DNA of 64,000 bases from Conyzicola lurida. GTDB taxonomy: Bacteria > Actinomycetota > Actinomycetes > Actinomycetales > Microbacteriaceae. Location: the NCBI RefSeq assembly GCF_014204935.1, contig NZ_JACHMJ010000001.1:2170001-2234000 (forward strand). The letters are read 5' to 3'. Positions within the stretch are counted from its first letter, which is position 1. Every line of letters begins with the position of its first letter. The notes beneath the pieces are model-generated. The model did not search any database, was not told where the DNA came from, and saw only the letters and a program-made list of their open reading frames with translations. A program made the translations under genes and the position numbers. This document shows, piece after piece, positions 51,787 to 63,478 of this stretch.

Positions 51787-52514
51787 GGCCGGTCCTCCGT
51801 TCGACGGCGACGGCGACGGCCCGCGACGACGAACAGCGAGCCTGCGGCGAGGGCGGATGCCGCGACAGCGAGGGTCGGATAGACGAGGGCCGCGCCGGTG
51901 TACGCGATGATCCCGCTCGCCGGCGCCGCGGGCGCGAACCCGGCGATCACCGTGGGGTCGATCGGACAGCCGTTGGCGGCGACCGGGACACCCGGGTCGG
52001 CGAGCGCGATCGCGAGGTCGAAGTTGGCGACGGCGTGCTCGGCCTCGTCCATGCGCAGCGTGGGCGACACCGACACGACGAGCGTGACGGGCAGCGCCTG
52101 CCCCGTCTCGAGCACACGCACCGGCACGACGGCGTCGCACGGCGCCAGCGCGGCGATCGGCGTGGCGGGAAGGCCGTCCCCCGCGTCATCCTGCCCCTGC
52201 ACTGTCAGAGCGCCGGCGAACAGCGAGTCCTCGGTCGAGGCGTTGGAGATGGCGACCATGGCGACCGTCGGCTCGGCACGGGTCGACCGCACGAGCAGGC
52301 TCGACTCGAGCGAGTCTCCGGGTACGACCAGGAAGCCGGCCGGGAACAGCGACGTCGGGGCGGTCGGCGACCAGGTCGCGCCTCCGTCGGTGCTGAACTC
52401 GACGTCCGCGTCGATCCCGGCGGCGGATGACGTCGTGACCGCGAGGACGGGGGGAACCGCGGCCACGACTAGTGCGGCGATAACCAGTGCGGCACGCCAG
52501 TCTCGGGGGCGCAC
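51783..52514 (-). CDS. Secreted surface protein with sortase-like C-terminal tail, SipW operon
   Basis: A 243-residue exported protein. The N-terminal segment WRAALVIAALVVAAVPPVLAV is a signal or anchor; the body is Thr/Val/Ala-rich (FSTDGGATWSPTAPTSLFPA, DSLESSLLVRSTRAEPTVAM). The C-terminus has IIAYTGAALVYPTLAVAASA, a hydrophobic run and RRRRRR, the arrangement of a sortase sorting signal with a non-canonical LAxTG-like pentapeptide. GTG 52514 shares one base with the TAG of the upstream gene. It may tie a surface structure to the cell wall; the role is inferred from layout and neighbours. Confidence 0.75.
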   Translation of the reverse strand: MRPRDWRAALVIAALVVAAVPPVLAVTTSSAAGIDADVEFSTDGGATWSPTAPTSLFPAGFLVVPGDSLESSLLVRSTRAEPTVAMVAISNASTEDSLFAGALTVQGQDDAGDGLPATPIAALAPCDAVVPVRVLETGQALPVTLVVSVSPTLRMDEAEHAVANFDLAIALADPGVPVAANGCPIDPTVIAGFAPAAPASGIIAYTGAALVYPTLAVAASALAAGSLFVVAGRRRRRRTEDRP

Positions 52515-53611
52515 TAGGGCACCTCGGTGAAGTTGAAGTGCTGGGAGTTGTAGACCGTCGTCCCCGGGGTCGCGTTCGTGCCGCAGGCCGTGACGGTGAA
52601 CCCGGTGACGTCGGTCGACGACGGCATGTTCAGGCACAGCGTGGCGCCGAGGTTCGACGGGTTCTTGAGCACCAGTCGGAAGTCGCCGGCAGTGCCGTGG
52701 GCGACCACCATCCACTGCTGGTTGTTCGAGGCGGCGACGTCGCCGAGGGTCACCGGCTGCAGCGAGACGGCGGTGCCGATGACGTTGTTGTTCGCCGCGA
52801 CGACCGGCCCGCTCGTCGTGCCCGCGCCGATGTAGATGCGGTAGTACGCGGTGGCGCCGACCTGGGCGAACCGGAAGGACTGGTTGCTCGTCGTCGACAG
52901 CGCCTTGCACGGGTAGAGGATCAACGTCGTGCCGGTCGCCACGCCGCCGCCGTTGGAGTCCATGCACTTGTCGCTCAGCGCGTGCACGACCTGGTACCAG
53001 TTGAAAGCCGTGACCTGCGTGAAGGATGCCGCGGCCGACGCCGTCCAGCTGGTGCCGACGGTCCCGGTGACGGTGACGGTCGGGCTCGTGGTGCCGGTGG
53101 TCGTGTACGTGCCCGCGCTCGTCGTCCGCATGCAGAGAGTGAGCGTCGCTCCCGCGGCAGCGGACGCGGCATCCGACGGCATCGCGGGCGGGGCCGCGAG
53201 GGTGCCGGACGTCGCGTTCGCGGCGACCGCGGTGGCGGCCGCGCAGGTGGTCCCCGCCGCCTTCCACACCTGGAGCGTGATCTGGCCGTTGAGGGTCGCG
53301 TCGCCGCCCGACGAGGTGATCCCGTACGCCAGCGGCGTCGTGCCGGTGTTCGCGACGGTGACGAGCACGGTGTCGGTGAGCGCGGACGCGGTGACGCCGG
53401 GCAGGCCGGGCTTGTAGGTCGCCGCGAGGCCGGAGATACCGGAGCTGGTGAGCGCGGTGCTCGCGGCAGTGACGCTCGCCGACTTGGCGGTGGTGCCGGT
53501 CCAGGCGGCGAAGCTCGCGGTCGATCCGATGCCGACGACGAGCACGACGGCGGCGATGACCGCGGAAGCCCGGAGGCCCGGGATGCGGGAGAGGCCGCGC
53601 TCGCGGGTCAC
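52514..53611 (-). CDS. SipW-type secreted protein with C-terminal ricin-like beta-trefoil domain
   Basis: A 365-residue exported protein. The signal IAAVVLVVGIGSTASFAAWTG has the G-x-x-FAxW look of SipW/camelysin-type precursors. Residues about 30-215 are a Thr/Ala/Val-rich beta domain. From about 215 the sequence reads as a ricin-type lectin: FNWYQVVHALSDKCMDSNGG, GTTLILYPCKALST, NQSFRFAQVG, NNQQWMVVAHGTAGDFRLVL and ATLCLNMPS. It may bind carbohydrate in the envelope or matrix. GTG 53611 overlaps the preceding stop (GTGA), so it is translationally coupled within the SipW operon. Confidence 0.8.
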   Translation of the reverse strand: MTRERGLSRIPGLRASAVIAAVVLVVGIGSTASFAAWTGTTAKSASVTAASTALTSSGISGLAATYKPGLPGVTASALTDTVLVTVANTGTTPLAYGITSSGGDATLNGQITLQVWKAAGTTCAAATAVAANATSGTLAAPPAMPSDAASAAAGATLTLCMRTTSAGTYTTTGTTSPTVTVTGTVGTSWTASAAASFTQVTAFNWYQVVHALSDKCMDSNGGGVATGTTLILYPCKALSTTSNQSFRFAQVGATAYYRIYIGAGTTSGPVVAANNNVIGTAVSLQPVTLGDVAASNNQQWMVVAHGTAGDFRLVLKNPSNLGATLCLNMPSSTDVTGFTVTACGTNATPGTTVYNSQHFNFTEVP

Positions 53612-54174
53612 GGCTGCGTCCCCGTGAGAGCGACGGAGAGGGACGAGGTGACGCCCTGCGCCGAGCTCGGCGCGGTCGTGGGCATGGCCACGCTCAGGCA
53701 CATCGTGCTGGACGCCTGCGCGGCGAGGGTGAGGCCGAGCGATCCGGACGCGAACGCGGGGGCCGCGCTCGCGCAGGTGCCGCGGGCGACGGTGGCGGTG
53801 AGGCCGTTGGCGGCGGTGGGGCCCGCGATCGAGTCGACGCTGAGGGCCAGGCTCGTGCTGCCCGTGTTGGTCACGGTGAACTCGGCCGTCTTCGTGATGC
53901 CGGGGTAGAGGGCGGTCATGCTGATCGCGTCCCCGTTCACTGCGAGAGTGGCCGTGCCGGCCGAGATGGTGGTGGAGGTCTCGCCGGTCGCGCTGACCAG
54001 GGCGATCGACTGGCTCGAGCTCAGAAAGGCGTAGGTACCGCCGACGGCCGAGAGTGAGAGCACCAGCGCGATCGCGGCGACGAGGGTCGCCGTGATCATG
54101 CGCGGGATGGAAAAACGCCCGGCGGAGGAGAACGACGGTGCCTCAGCGCGGTGGGCTGCTCTGGCGCGTGGCAT
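53608..54174 (-). CDS. Small SipW-type secreted protein (TasA/camelysin-like)
   Basis: A 188-residue exported protein. After an N-terminal charged stretch, the signal segment IPRMITATLVAAIALVLSLS ends in VGGTYAFLSSSQ, the family-like G-G-T-x-A-x turn found in SipW substrates. The mature part is a beta-rich Ser/Thr/Ala domain (SATGETSTTISAGTATLAV, GITKTAEFTVTNTGSTSLAL, CASAAPAFASG, MCLSVAMPTTAP) that would fold as a small beta-sandwich. Two cysteines may form a disulfide. It follows the main secreted protein after a strong hairpin and is coupled to the ricin-domain gene. Confidence 0.75.
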   Translation of the reverse strand: MPRARAAHRAEAPSFSSAGRFSIPRMITATLVAAIALVLSLSAVGGTYAFLSSSQSIALVSATGETSTTISAGTATLAVNGDAISMTALYPGITKTAEFTVTNTGSTSLALSVDSIAGPTAANGLTATVARGTCASAAPAFASGSLGLTLAAQASSTMCLSVAMPTTAPSSAQGVTSSLSVALTGTQP

Positions 54175-54219
54175 GTCGTTCGGTGTCCTTTACCGGGAGG
54201 GGAAGTCGGGGAGGGAGTG

Positions 54220-54256
54220 GCGGGCGCGACGAGACGGGGGGAATCGTCGCGCCCGC
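54220..54256 (-). terminator. Strong intercistronic hairpin in the SipW operon
   Basis: Perfect 13-bp arms GCGGGCGCGACGA (54220-54232) and TCGTCGCGCCCGC (54244-54256) with an 11-base loop. It lies between the stop of the first gene (54263) and the start of the second (54174). It may stop part of the transcripts or stabilise the first gene's mRNA. Confidence 0.75.
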
Positions 54257-54262
54257 GGGTCG

Positions 54263-54862
54263 TTACTGCTGGTTGAGGGTGACGGCGAGACCGCTGAGGT
54301 TCACCGAGCCGAGCTTCGTGTTGTTCTCGAAGCCGGCCGTGGTCGATTTCGGGAAGTTGATCACGACGGTGAGGGTGACGTCGCGCGAGGTGACCCCGGC
54401 GGCGCCTGCCGTGACGTTGTAGGTTCCGGCGACGCTTCCGGCGCTGATGCCGGTTCCGGTGGCGGAGATCGACGCGGTCGAGGTGAGGTAGCTGGCCAGC
54501 GCGGTGTTCGCGGCGGTCGCGGGAGTGACGGCCGCGATCGATCCGGGGGTCAGAGCGAGGGTCGCGACGAGGTTGTTACCCGTGGCGTTGATCTTCACGG
54601 TCTTCGTGTAGGTGAAGCGGTCGCCCGGCGAGGCTACGAAGCTGGCGATCGCGGGCACGGTGGTCGCGGTGCCCGTGCCGTCCTTCTGCACGGTCCAGAC
54701 GCCGTCCGAGGGCGTCGCGTCGACGACGGACAGGTTTCCGGCGACGATCGTGCCGCCGGTGATGCCCACCGAGTCGTTCCAGTAGGCGAAGGTTCCGGCG
54801 CCACCCATGAGCAGGGCTGCTCCGACGGCGGTAGCAACGGCACCCTTGACAAGCTTGTTCAT
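54263..54862 (-). CDS. Alternate-type signal peptide protein, likely main secreted subunit of the SipW locus
   Basis: A 199-residue exported protein beginning MNKLVKGAVATAVGAALLMG, then GAGTFAYWNDS, the so-called alternate-type signal peptide seen in actinobacterial proteins next to SipW. The body is a beta-rich domain rich in Thr, Ala, Ser and Asn (GGTIVAGNLSVVDATPSDGV, DRFTYTKTVKINATGNN, LTVVINFPKSTTAGFENN). It resembles TasA/camelysin subunits in layout and in precursor type. The ATG at 54862 has AAGGA seven bases upstream, better than the ATG at 54877. It heads the operon and is followed by a strong hairpin, which points to high expression. Confidence 0.8.
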   Translation of the reverse strand: MNKLVKGAVATAVGAALLMGGAGTFAYWNDSVGITGGTIVAGNLSVVDATPSDGVWTVQKDGTGTATTVPAIASFVASPGDRFTYTKTVKINATGNNLVATLALTPGSIAAVTPATAANTALASYLTSTASISATGTGISAGSVAGTYNVTAGAAGVTSRDVTLTVVINFPKSTTAGFENNTKLGSVNLSGLAVTLNQQ

Positions 54863-55115
54863 TTTTCGTTCCTTCATCTGAGCATCCGCGGGATGAGTGT
54901 GGTCGCAGCAATAGGAGGCGCTCGGGGAGCGCCGTCAGATTCGCGGCCTGAAGGCCCGGTTTCCTGACACATCTGTCTGATGTGAAAGAGATTCGGTGTA
55001 TTTCGGTAAACGGTTTGGTGTTTTATTGAAAAAGTTTCACCCCCTTTTCGGGGGGGCATTCACGGGTGGAAACGCGGCGGGGCTGGAGCCCCAGCCGCGT
55101 CCGCCTCCGTCGCGA
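54863..55115 (-). promoter_or_regulatory. Leader and promoter region of the SipW operon
   Basis: A 253-bp gap without a gene. Near the start lie GGCGCTCggggAGCGCC (about 54915-54931) and CACATCtgtctGATGTG (54968-54984), both able to form hairpins in a leader RNA. An AT-rich block at 54985-55036 probably holds the promoter. CCCCCttttcGGGGG near 55040-55054 could end the transcript of the gene at 55116. None matches a riboswitch known to me. Confidence 0.4.
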
Positions 55116-55538
55116 TCAGTCGCGGCTGACGGCGACCGTCATCTCGTCGTCGTTGATGACGACGGTGGCGCCGAGGGCGTCGGCGGCCCCGACCGGGATC
55201 GGCAGCGTCGTCCAGGTCGAGCCGCCGTCGTAGCTCCGGATTCGGCCCAGCGGAGCGCCCAGCGGACCGGAGATCGTGAGGTCGACCGTCGACGACGGGG
55301 AGATGTCGCCGTCGACCGCGTCGAGGACGGCGCCGACGACCCGCTGTCCGCCGTACTCGGCGTCGTAGCGGGTCTCCCAGGAGACGGTGACGTCCGTCAC
55401 CGTGCGCGACACCGTGGCGGCGTTCGCGACGTTCTGCTCGGTGACTTCCATCACGTTGAGCGTGGCGGCGAGCGCGCCCAGTGCGGCGAGCGCCGCGGTG
55501 GCCGCCGCGAACGCGAGGGTCTGTTTGCGGGTTGGCAT
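55116..55538 (-). CDS. Small secreted or membrane-anchored protein near the SipW locus
   Basis: A 140-residue exported protein: a signal or anchor RKQTLAFAAATAALAALGAL is followed by a beta-rich domain (NVANAATVSRTVTDVTVSWE, STVDLTISGPLGAPLG, RSYDGGSTWTTLPIPVG). DGGSTW words also occur in the second gene from the end of the SipW operon, so it may belong to the same surface system though its own transcription unit seems separate. GAGGAAG lies before the ATG. No family is recognised with confidence. Confidence 0.65.
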   Translation of the reverse strand: MPTRKQTLAFAAATAALAALGALAATLNVMEVTEQNVANAATVSRTVTDVTVSWETRYDAEYGGQRVVGAVLDAVDGDISPSSTVDLTISGPLGAPLGRIRSYDGGSTWTTLPIPVGAADALGATVVINDDEMTVAVSRD

Positions 55539-55859
55539 GGTCTTCCTCGTGGTTTTGTACGAATACCGCAACCAGACCGGTACCTCGCGGCGTCGGTCTC
55601 GCCATCCTTGGCGTTCTCACACGTTGCAAACCAGGCGCGGTTTCGGGGCCGCGCCGTACTGTCGAAGACCAAGCCACCCCGGGCGACAATGCTAGGCATC
55701 TCCCGAAATCACTACAAAGTTCTTCGTTTAAATGACCATATTGCATCTCTATGCAAAATCATCGTCCCAAAAGTGGGGGTACATACCAAGTCCCCCACAG
55801 CGCTGACAAGGCTGGGAGTCGAGACCCGGACGCACACCTAAAGGGGTTACTGTCGCAGT
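55539..55859. promoter_or_regulatory. Divergent intergenic region with several inverted repeats
   Basis: The 321-bp gap holds no gene. GGCGCGG-N8-CCGCGCC (55634-55655), TTGCATctctATGCAA (55741-55756) and GTGGGGG-N12-CCCCCAC (55773-55798) are inverted repeats with perfect arms. The first lies nearer the 55116 gene; the last two lie in front of glgE and could be operators or leader hairpins. An AT-rich stretch (55725-55745) is the likely promoter zone. Confidence 0.5.
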
Positions 55860-60077
<4,218 letters not shown>

Positions 60078-60088
<11 letters not shown>

Positions 60089-60497
60089 GGGCCGCCGGAT
60101 ACCGCTTGGCCCACGCCTTCGGGCGCTCGAAACGCAGCAGGAACTGCGGGCGTGGGGCAGGCGGTGTCTTCCATCCGCGGAACAGATAACCGGTGACGGG
60201 ATGACGCAGGTCATAGCCCGGCGCATCCGAATACGTGGTGTACCCGGCGACCAGTTCGCGCTGCAACACACGCCCCGCCTTCTGCGCCAGGGCGATCGCG
60301 CAGAGCGTCAACACGATCGGCAGCGCGAGAACGGTCAGCCACTCGACGCCGGCCGGCAGCACGCCGACGGCGTACTCGAACACCAGCGCCGCGAGGAACA
60401 CCGCGATGGCGATCCAGCGCACCACGCCGCTGCGTGCGCGCCAGACACCCGCGCTCGTGCCGGGCAGAAGAGCTGGGTCGCGTTCAGGTTTCGGCAC
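60078..60497 (-). CDS. Small membrane protein of unknown function
   Basis: A 139-residue protein with two membrane segments (WIAIAVFLAALVFEYAVGVL and WLTVLALPIVLTLCAIALAQ) and a C-terminal soluble part (LVAGYTTYSDAPGYDLRHPV, TGYLFRGWKTPPAPRPQFLL). The end overlaps the glgB stop by 11 bases on the other strand. GTG start at 60497 with TATTCT six bases upstream, again leaderless in style. No family is recognised. Confidence 0.7.
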
Positions 60498-60523
60498 GAC
60501 CCCAGAATAACGGCGGTCGGCCG

Positions 60524-61432
60524 CTAGTACAGCAGTGCGGTCAGCCGGCGACGCGCCGCGATCACGCGCGGGTCGTCGATTCCGACGACCTCGAAGTGCT
60601 CGAGCAGGCGCGTGCGCACGGCGTTCTTGCCGTCGGCGTCGAGCGTCGGGAACAGCTCGAGCAGGCGCAGGAAGGCGTCTTCGGCGTGACCGCCGGAGAT
60701 GTCGAGGTCGGCCACGGCGAGCTGGGCGTCGACGTCGGTCGGAGCGGCGGCCGCGGCCGAACGGATGTCCGCGGCGGTCGTGCCGTCGAGGCGGGAGAGC
60801 AGGGACACCTGGGCGAGCCCGGCGACCGCGAGGGCGTCGCGGGGGTTCTGGGTGATCGCGAGCTGGTACTCGGCGATCGCGGTGACGTAGTCGCCGGCCG
60901 CGATGGCGTCGTACGCCTCTTGGTGGTGCGGGGGCAGCGGCTCTTCGACGGGCTCGGCCTCGGCCGCGTCGCCCTCGGTGACGGGCACCGTTCCGGTGAC
61001 GTTCTGCTGCTTGGCGACCTCGAGCACCTGGTCGAGCACGGCGCGGATCTCCTCGGGCGAGGGCAGGCCGACGAACAGCTGCAGCGGGCGGCCGGCGATG
61101 ACCGCGGCGACGGTGGGCACCTCGGTGACCTGGAACGCCTGCACGAGCTGCGGGTTCTTGGTGCCGTCGACGGTCGCGAGCACCATGCGTCCGCCGAATT
61201 CGGCGACGAGCGACCCGAGGGCCGGCTCGAGACCCTGACCGTAGAACTCGACCAGCACCGGCACGGAGTTGGACAGTTCGAGGATGCTCGTGAACGTGGC
61301 ATCCGTCGCCTCGGTGACCAGCGACGACGCGCCGCCGGCCGGGGCGGCCGGACGCGCGGGGGCCGGGTTCACGAGCGACGAGAGGTCGACCGCGCCGCGG
61401 AGACTGGCTGCAGATGGGGGAAGGTTGGTCAC
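60524..61432 (-). CDS. YbbN-like thioredoxin-fold/TPR co-chaperone lacking the CxxC site
   Basis: A 302-residue protein: a thioredoxin fold (about 40-145) followed by TPR-like helices (about 165-300). NSVPVLVEFYGQGLEPALGS is at the place of the active site but has no Cys pair, as in YbbN/CnoX-type proteins that act as holdases. MVLATVDGTKNPQLVQAFQVTEVPTVAAV carries the cis-Pro. DALAVAGLAQVSLLSRL and EDAFLRLLELFPTLD belong to the helical part. GTG 61432 overlaps the upstream membrane-protein stop (GTGA). Confidence 0.88.
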   Translation of the reverse strand: MTNLPPSAASLRGAVDLSSLVNPAPARPAAPAGGASSLVTEATDATFTSILELSNSVPVLVEFYGQGLEPALGSLVAEFGGRMVLATVDGTKNPQLVQAFQVTEVPTVAAVIAGRPLQLFVGLPSPEEIRAVLDQVLEVAKQQNVTGTVPVTEGDAAEAEPVEEPLPPHHQEAYDAIAAGDYVTAIAEYQLAITQNPRDALAVAGLAQVSLLSRLDGTTAADIRSAAAAAPTDVDAQLAVADLDISGGHAEDAFLRLLELFPTLDADGKNAVRTRLLEHFEVVGIDDPRVIAARRRLTALLY

Positions 61433-63195
61433 GGGAGCTCCGATGCGGCGATGGGGTTCTGGGCATAGCCGAGCAGGGTGATGGTCCCGCCCTGCTCGAC
61501 CGACGGGACGAAGAACAAGAGCTGGAATCCGTAGGTGACGGCGAAGCCCTTGCCGCTGTCGGCCTTTCCGACGACGGCCTTGGTCGCGCCCTTCGGCTTC
61601 ACGGTGGCTCCGGCCTCGACGACCTTGGCGGTGGTGATCTCGTTGACGTTCACCGAGACGATGGCGCCGGAGTCGTTGGTCGAGAGGGCGACAACGGGTC
61701 CGGTTGCCGGGGTGGTCGTCCAGTCGAGAGTGGATGTCGCTTCCAACGCCCCGCGCTCACGCAACTTGAACGGCACTCCGTAGGCCTCTTGCACGGTGTC
61801 GGTCGCGTTGTCGAACAACGGGTACGAGGCGCTCGCGTCGGCGCTCAGGAGCACGTCGGCGTAGTCGGCCGCGATCTCACCCGGCGCGATGGTGAGCAGC
61901 GGGGAGTCGGAGCGGAAGCGGGTCGCGCCGACAGAGGCGGGGGCGACATCCGGGGTGACGACTCCGGGCTGGAGCCGCATGACGTACTGCGCCTTGTAGT
62001 TCGAGCGCGGATCGTCCTGGATGAGCGTTACCGCGACGGGCGCGAGCGCCTGGCCGTTCGCGTCGGTGCCGCTGTCGGAGATGACGGCGAACACCGCCCG
62101 GGGCCAGCCGTCGCTCTGCTGCGGGAGGGTGACCTCGATCGGCCCCGAAGGGATGGCGGGGATCGCGGGGACCGTGGCGTCGGCGGTGCGCGCCGTGTAG
62201 TTGAAGGTGCGCGCCTCGAGGGCCGGACCGGCGAGGCGGGTGCCCGCGAGCTCGATGTCGAGCGCGGCATCCGCGGCCGTGGTGACCTCGGAGAGGTCGG
62301 CGACGATGCGCTTGGCCTGCTCCTCGGTGACGGCGGGCGGGCTGAACTGCTCGGCCTCCTCGGCGTCGGCCAGCGGGTCGGCGGTCGCGGACGGTTCGAC
62401 GACCGTCTGACGGCCGGCCCAGAAGTCGGCGCTGCAGCCGCTGAGCGCGAGCCCGGTGATCAAAAGCGCGGGGATGATCGCGACGCGCGCCGAGCGACGG
62501 CCCTTGGCGTTGGCCTCGAGCTCCCTCGGCTTCGACTTGATCGGCTTGTAGCGCGGCTGCTTCGGGAGCTTCGGCATCTTCTGCGACTTGCGGCGCGGGC
62601 CGCGGCCCTTGCGGATGTGCGCGATCGCCCAGAAGAGAAGGAGAAGGCCGACGAGCAGCAGCACGCCCCCGGCGACCACGAAGGTGTTCGCCCATGGTGT
62701 GGTGTTGTCGACCGGCCACGTGACGCTGATCTCGGCCGGCGCCGGCTGCACGCCGTCGGTCACGACGAGCAGGGAGATGTCCTCGGGCACGTTGACGGTG
62801 AACGAGCTGGTGTTGCTGTAGCTCGCGAGCCAGAGGTCGGAGTCGACCGGGGTCGGAACCTCGGTCTCGGTGCCCTCGACCAGGGTGCTGGTGAGGCCGG
62901 CTGTCTCGGCGTCGTAGGTGACGTCGTTGTAGCTCGCCTCCCCGACCCAGGCCAGCACGTCGGTGGTGCGGCCGTACGCGGCGAAGTTGCCGTCGGAGTC
63001 GCTCAACTGCACGAACTGGCTGCGCGGGTTCGCATTGAGCGCTTCCCCGCTGATCACCGTGACGGGAGCGTCGGTGGTGATGCTCGTCGCGGCGGTGACC
63101 TCGTCGGGCGCCGCCAGAATGGTCTTCTGAGCGATGCCGAGGCCGATAAGCAGGGCCGCGACAACAAAACTGACAATGGCGAGAACAAATCGCAC
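61429..63195 (-). CDS. Two-part membrane/envelope protein with an internal lipobox-like segment
   Basis: A 588-residue protein. Residues 1-24 are a membrane anchor (RFVLAIVSFVVAALLIGLGI), then an exported-looking domain to about 160, a second membrane segment (TFVVAGGVLLLVGLLLLFWA) and a basic cytoplasmic linker rich in Lys/Arg/Pro. A third hydrophobic segment (VAIIPALLITGLALSGCSA) looks like a lipoprotein signal within the protein, followed by a long domain to the C-terminus. It looks like a fusion of a membrane protein and a lipoprotein; similar proteins (DUF8094-like) occur in Microbacteriaceae. GTG start after AAAGGAG. Function unknown. Confidence 0.8.
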   Translation of the reverse strand: MRFVLAIVSFVVAALLIGLGIAQKTILAAPDEVTAATSITTDAPVTVISGEALNANPRSQFVQLSDSDGNFAAYGRTTDVLAWVGEASYNDVTYDAETAGLTSTLVEGTETEVPTPVDSDLWLASYSNTSSFTVNVPEDISLLVVTDGVQPAPAEISVTWPVDNTTPWANTFVVAGGVLLLVGLLLLFWAIAHIRKGRGPRRKSQKMPKLPKQPRYKPIKSKPRELEANAKGRRSARVAIIPALLITGLALSGCSADFWAGRQTVVEPSATADPLADAEEAEQFSPPAVTEEQAKRIVADLSEVTTAADAALDIELAGTRLAGPALEARTFNYTARTADATVPAIPAIPSGPIEVTLPQQSDGWPRAVFAVISDSGTDANGQALAPVAVTLIQDDPRSNYKAQYVMRLQPGVVTPDVAPASVGATRFRSDSPLLTIAPGEIAADYADVLLSADASASYPLFDNATDTVQEAYGVPFKLRERGALEATSTLDWTTTPATGPVVALSTNDSGAIVSVNVNEITTAKVVEAGATVKPKGATKAVVGKADSGKGFAVTYGFQLLFFVPSVEQGGTITLLGYAQNPIAASELP

Positions 63196-63478
63196 GGGAT
63201 TACTCCTTTCGTGTCGCCCCAGCCAGACAAATCACGTGGCATCCTCACCCACTAGGCGGGTGCTCGCACTCGGGGGCGAGGGAGGATTTCCTGGAACCGG
63301 TGTCCGGGATGGCAACAGCAAAGACGATCAAGATTACCTGATGGGCGGCCCTTCGGCCTAACCACCGCTCTGAGAGTTAACTGGCAAGGCGGTGGGCGTC
63401 GGCCGTAACCGTGAACGAAGCTCGGGCACCCTGACCACTAAACTCGTGTCGTCCGGTTAATCGACAAGGAGCATTTTC
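63196..63478. promoter_or_regulatory. Divergent intergenic region before the DivIVA-like gene
   Basis: A 283-bp gap without a gene. CACCCactaggCGGGTG (about 63247-63263) is a small inverted repeat. TAAACT (63439-63444) could be a -10 box for the rightward gene, whose GTG has AAGGAG seven bases before it. Confidence 0.4.

Noticed and set aside
55060-55746. Open frames in the gap around 55539-55746
   Set aside because: No protein-like pattern, no ribosome site; the region is better read as promoter and leader.
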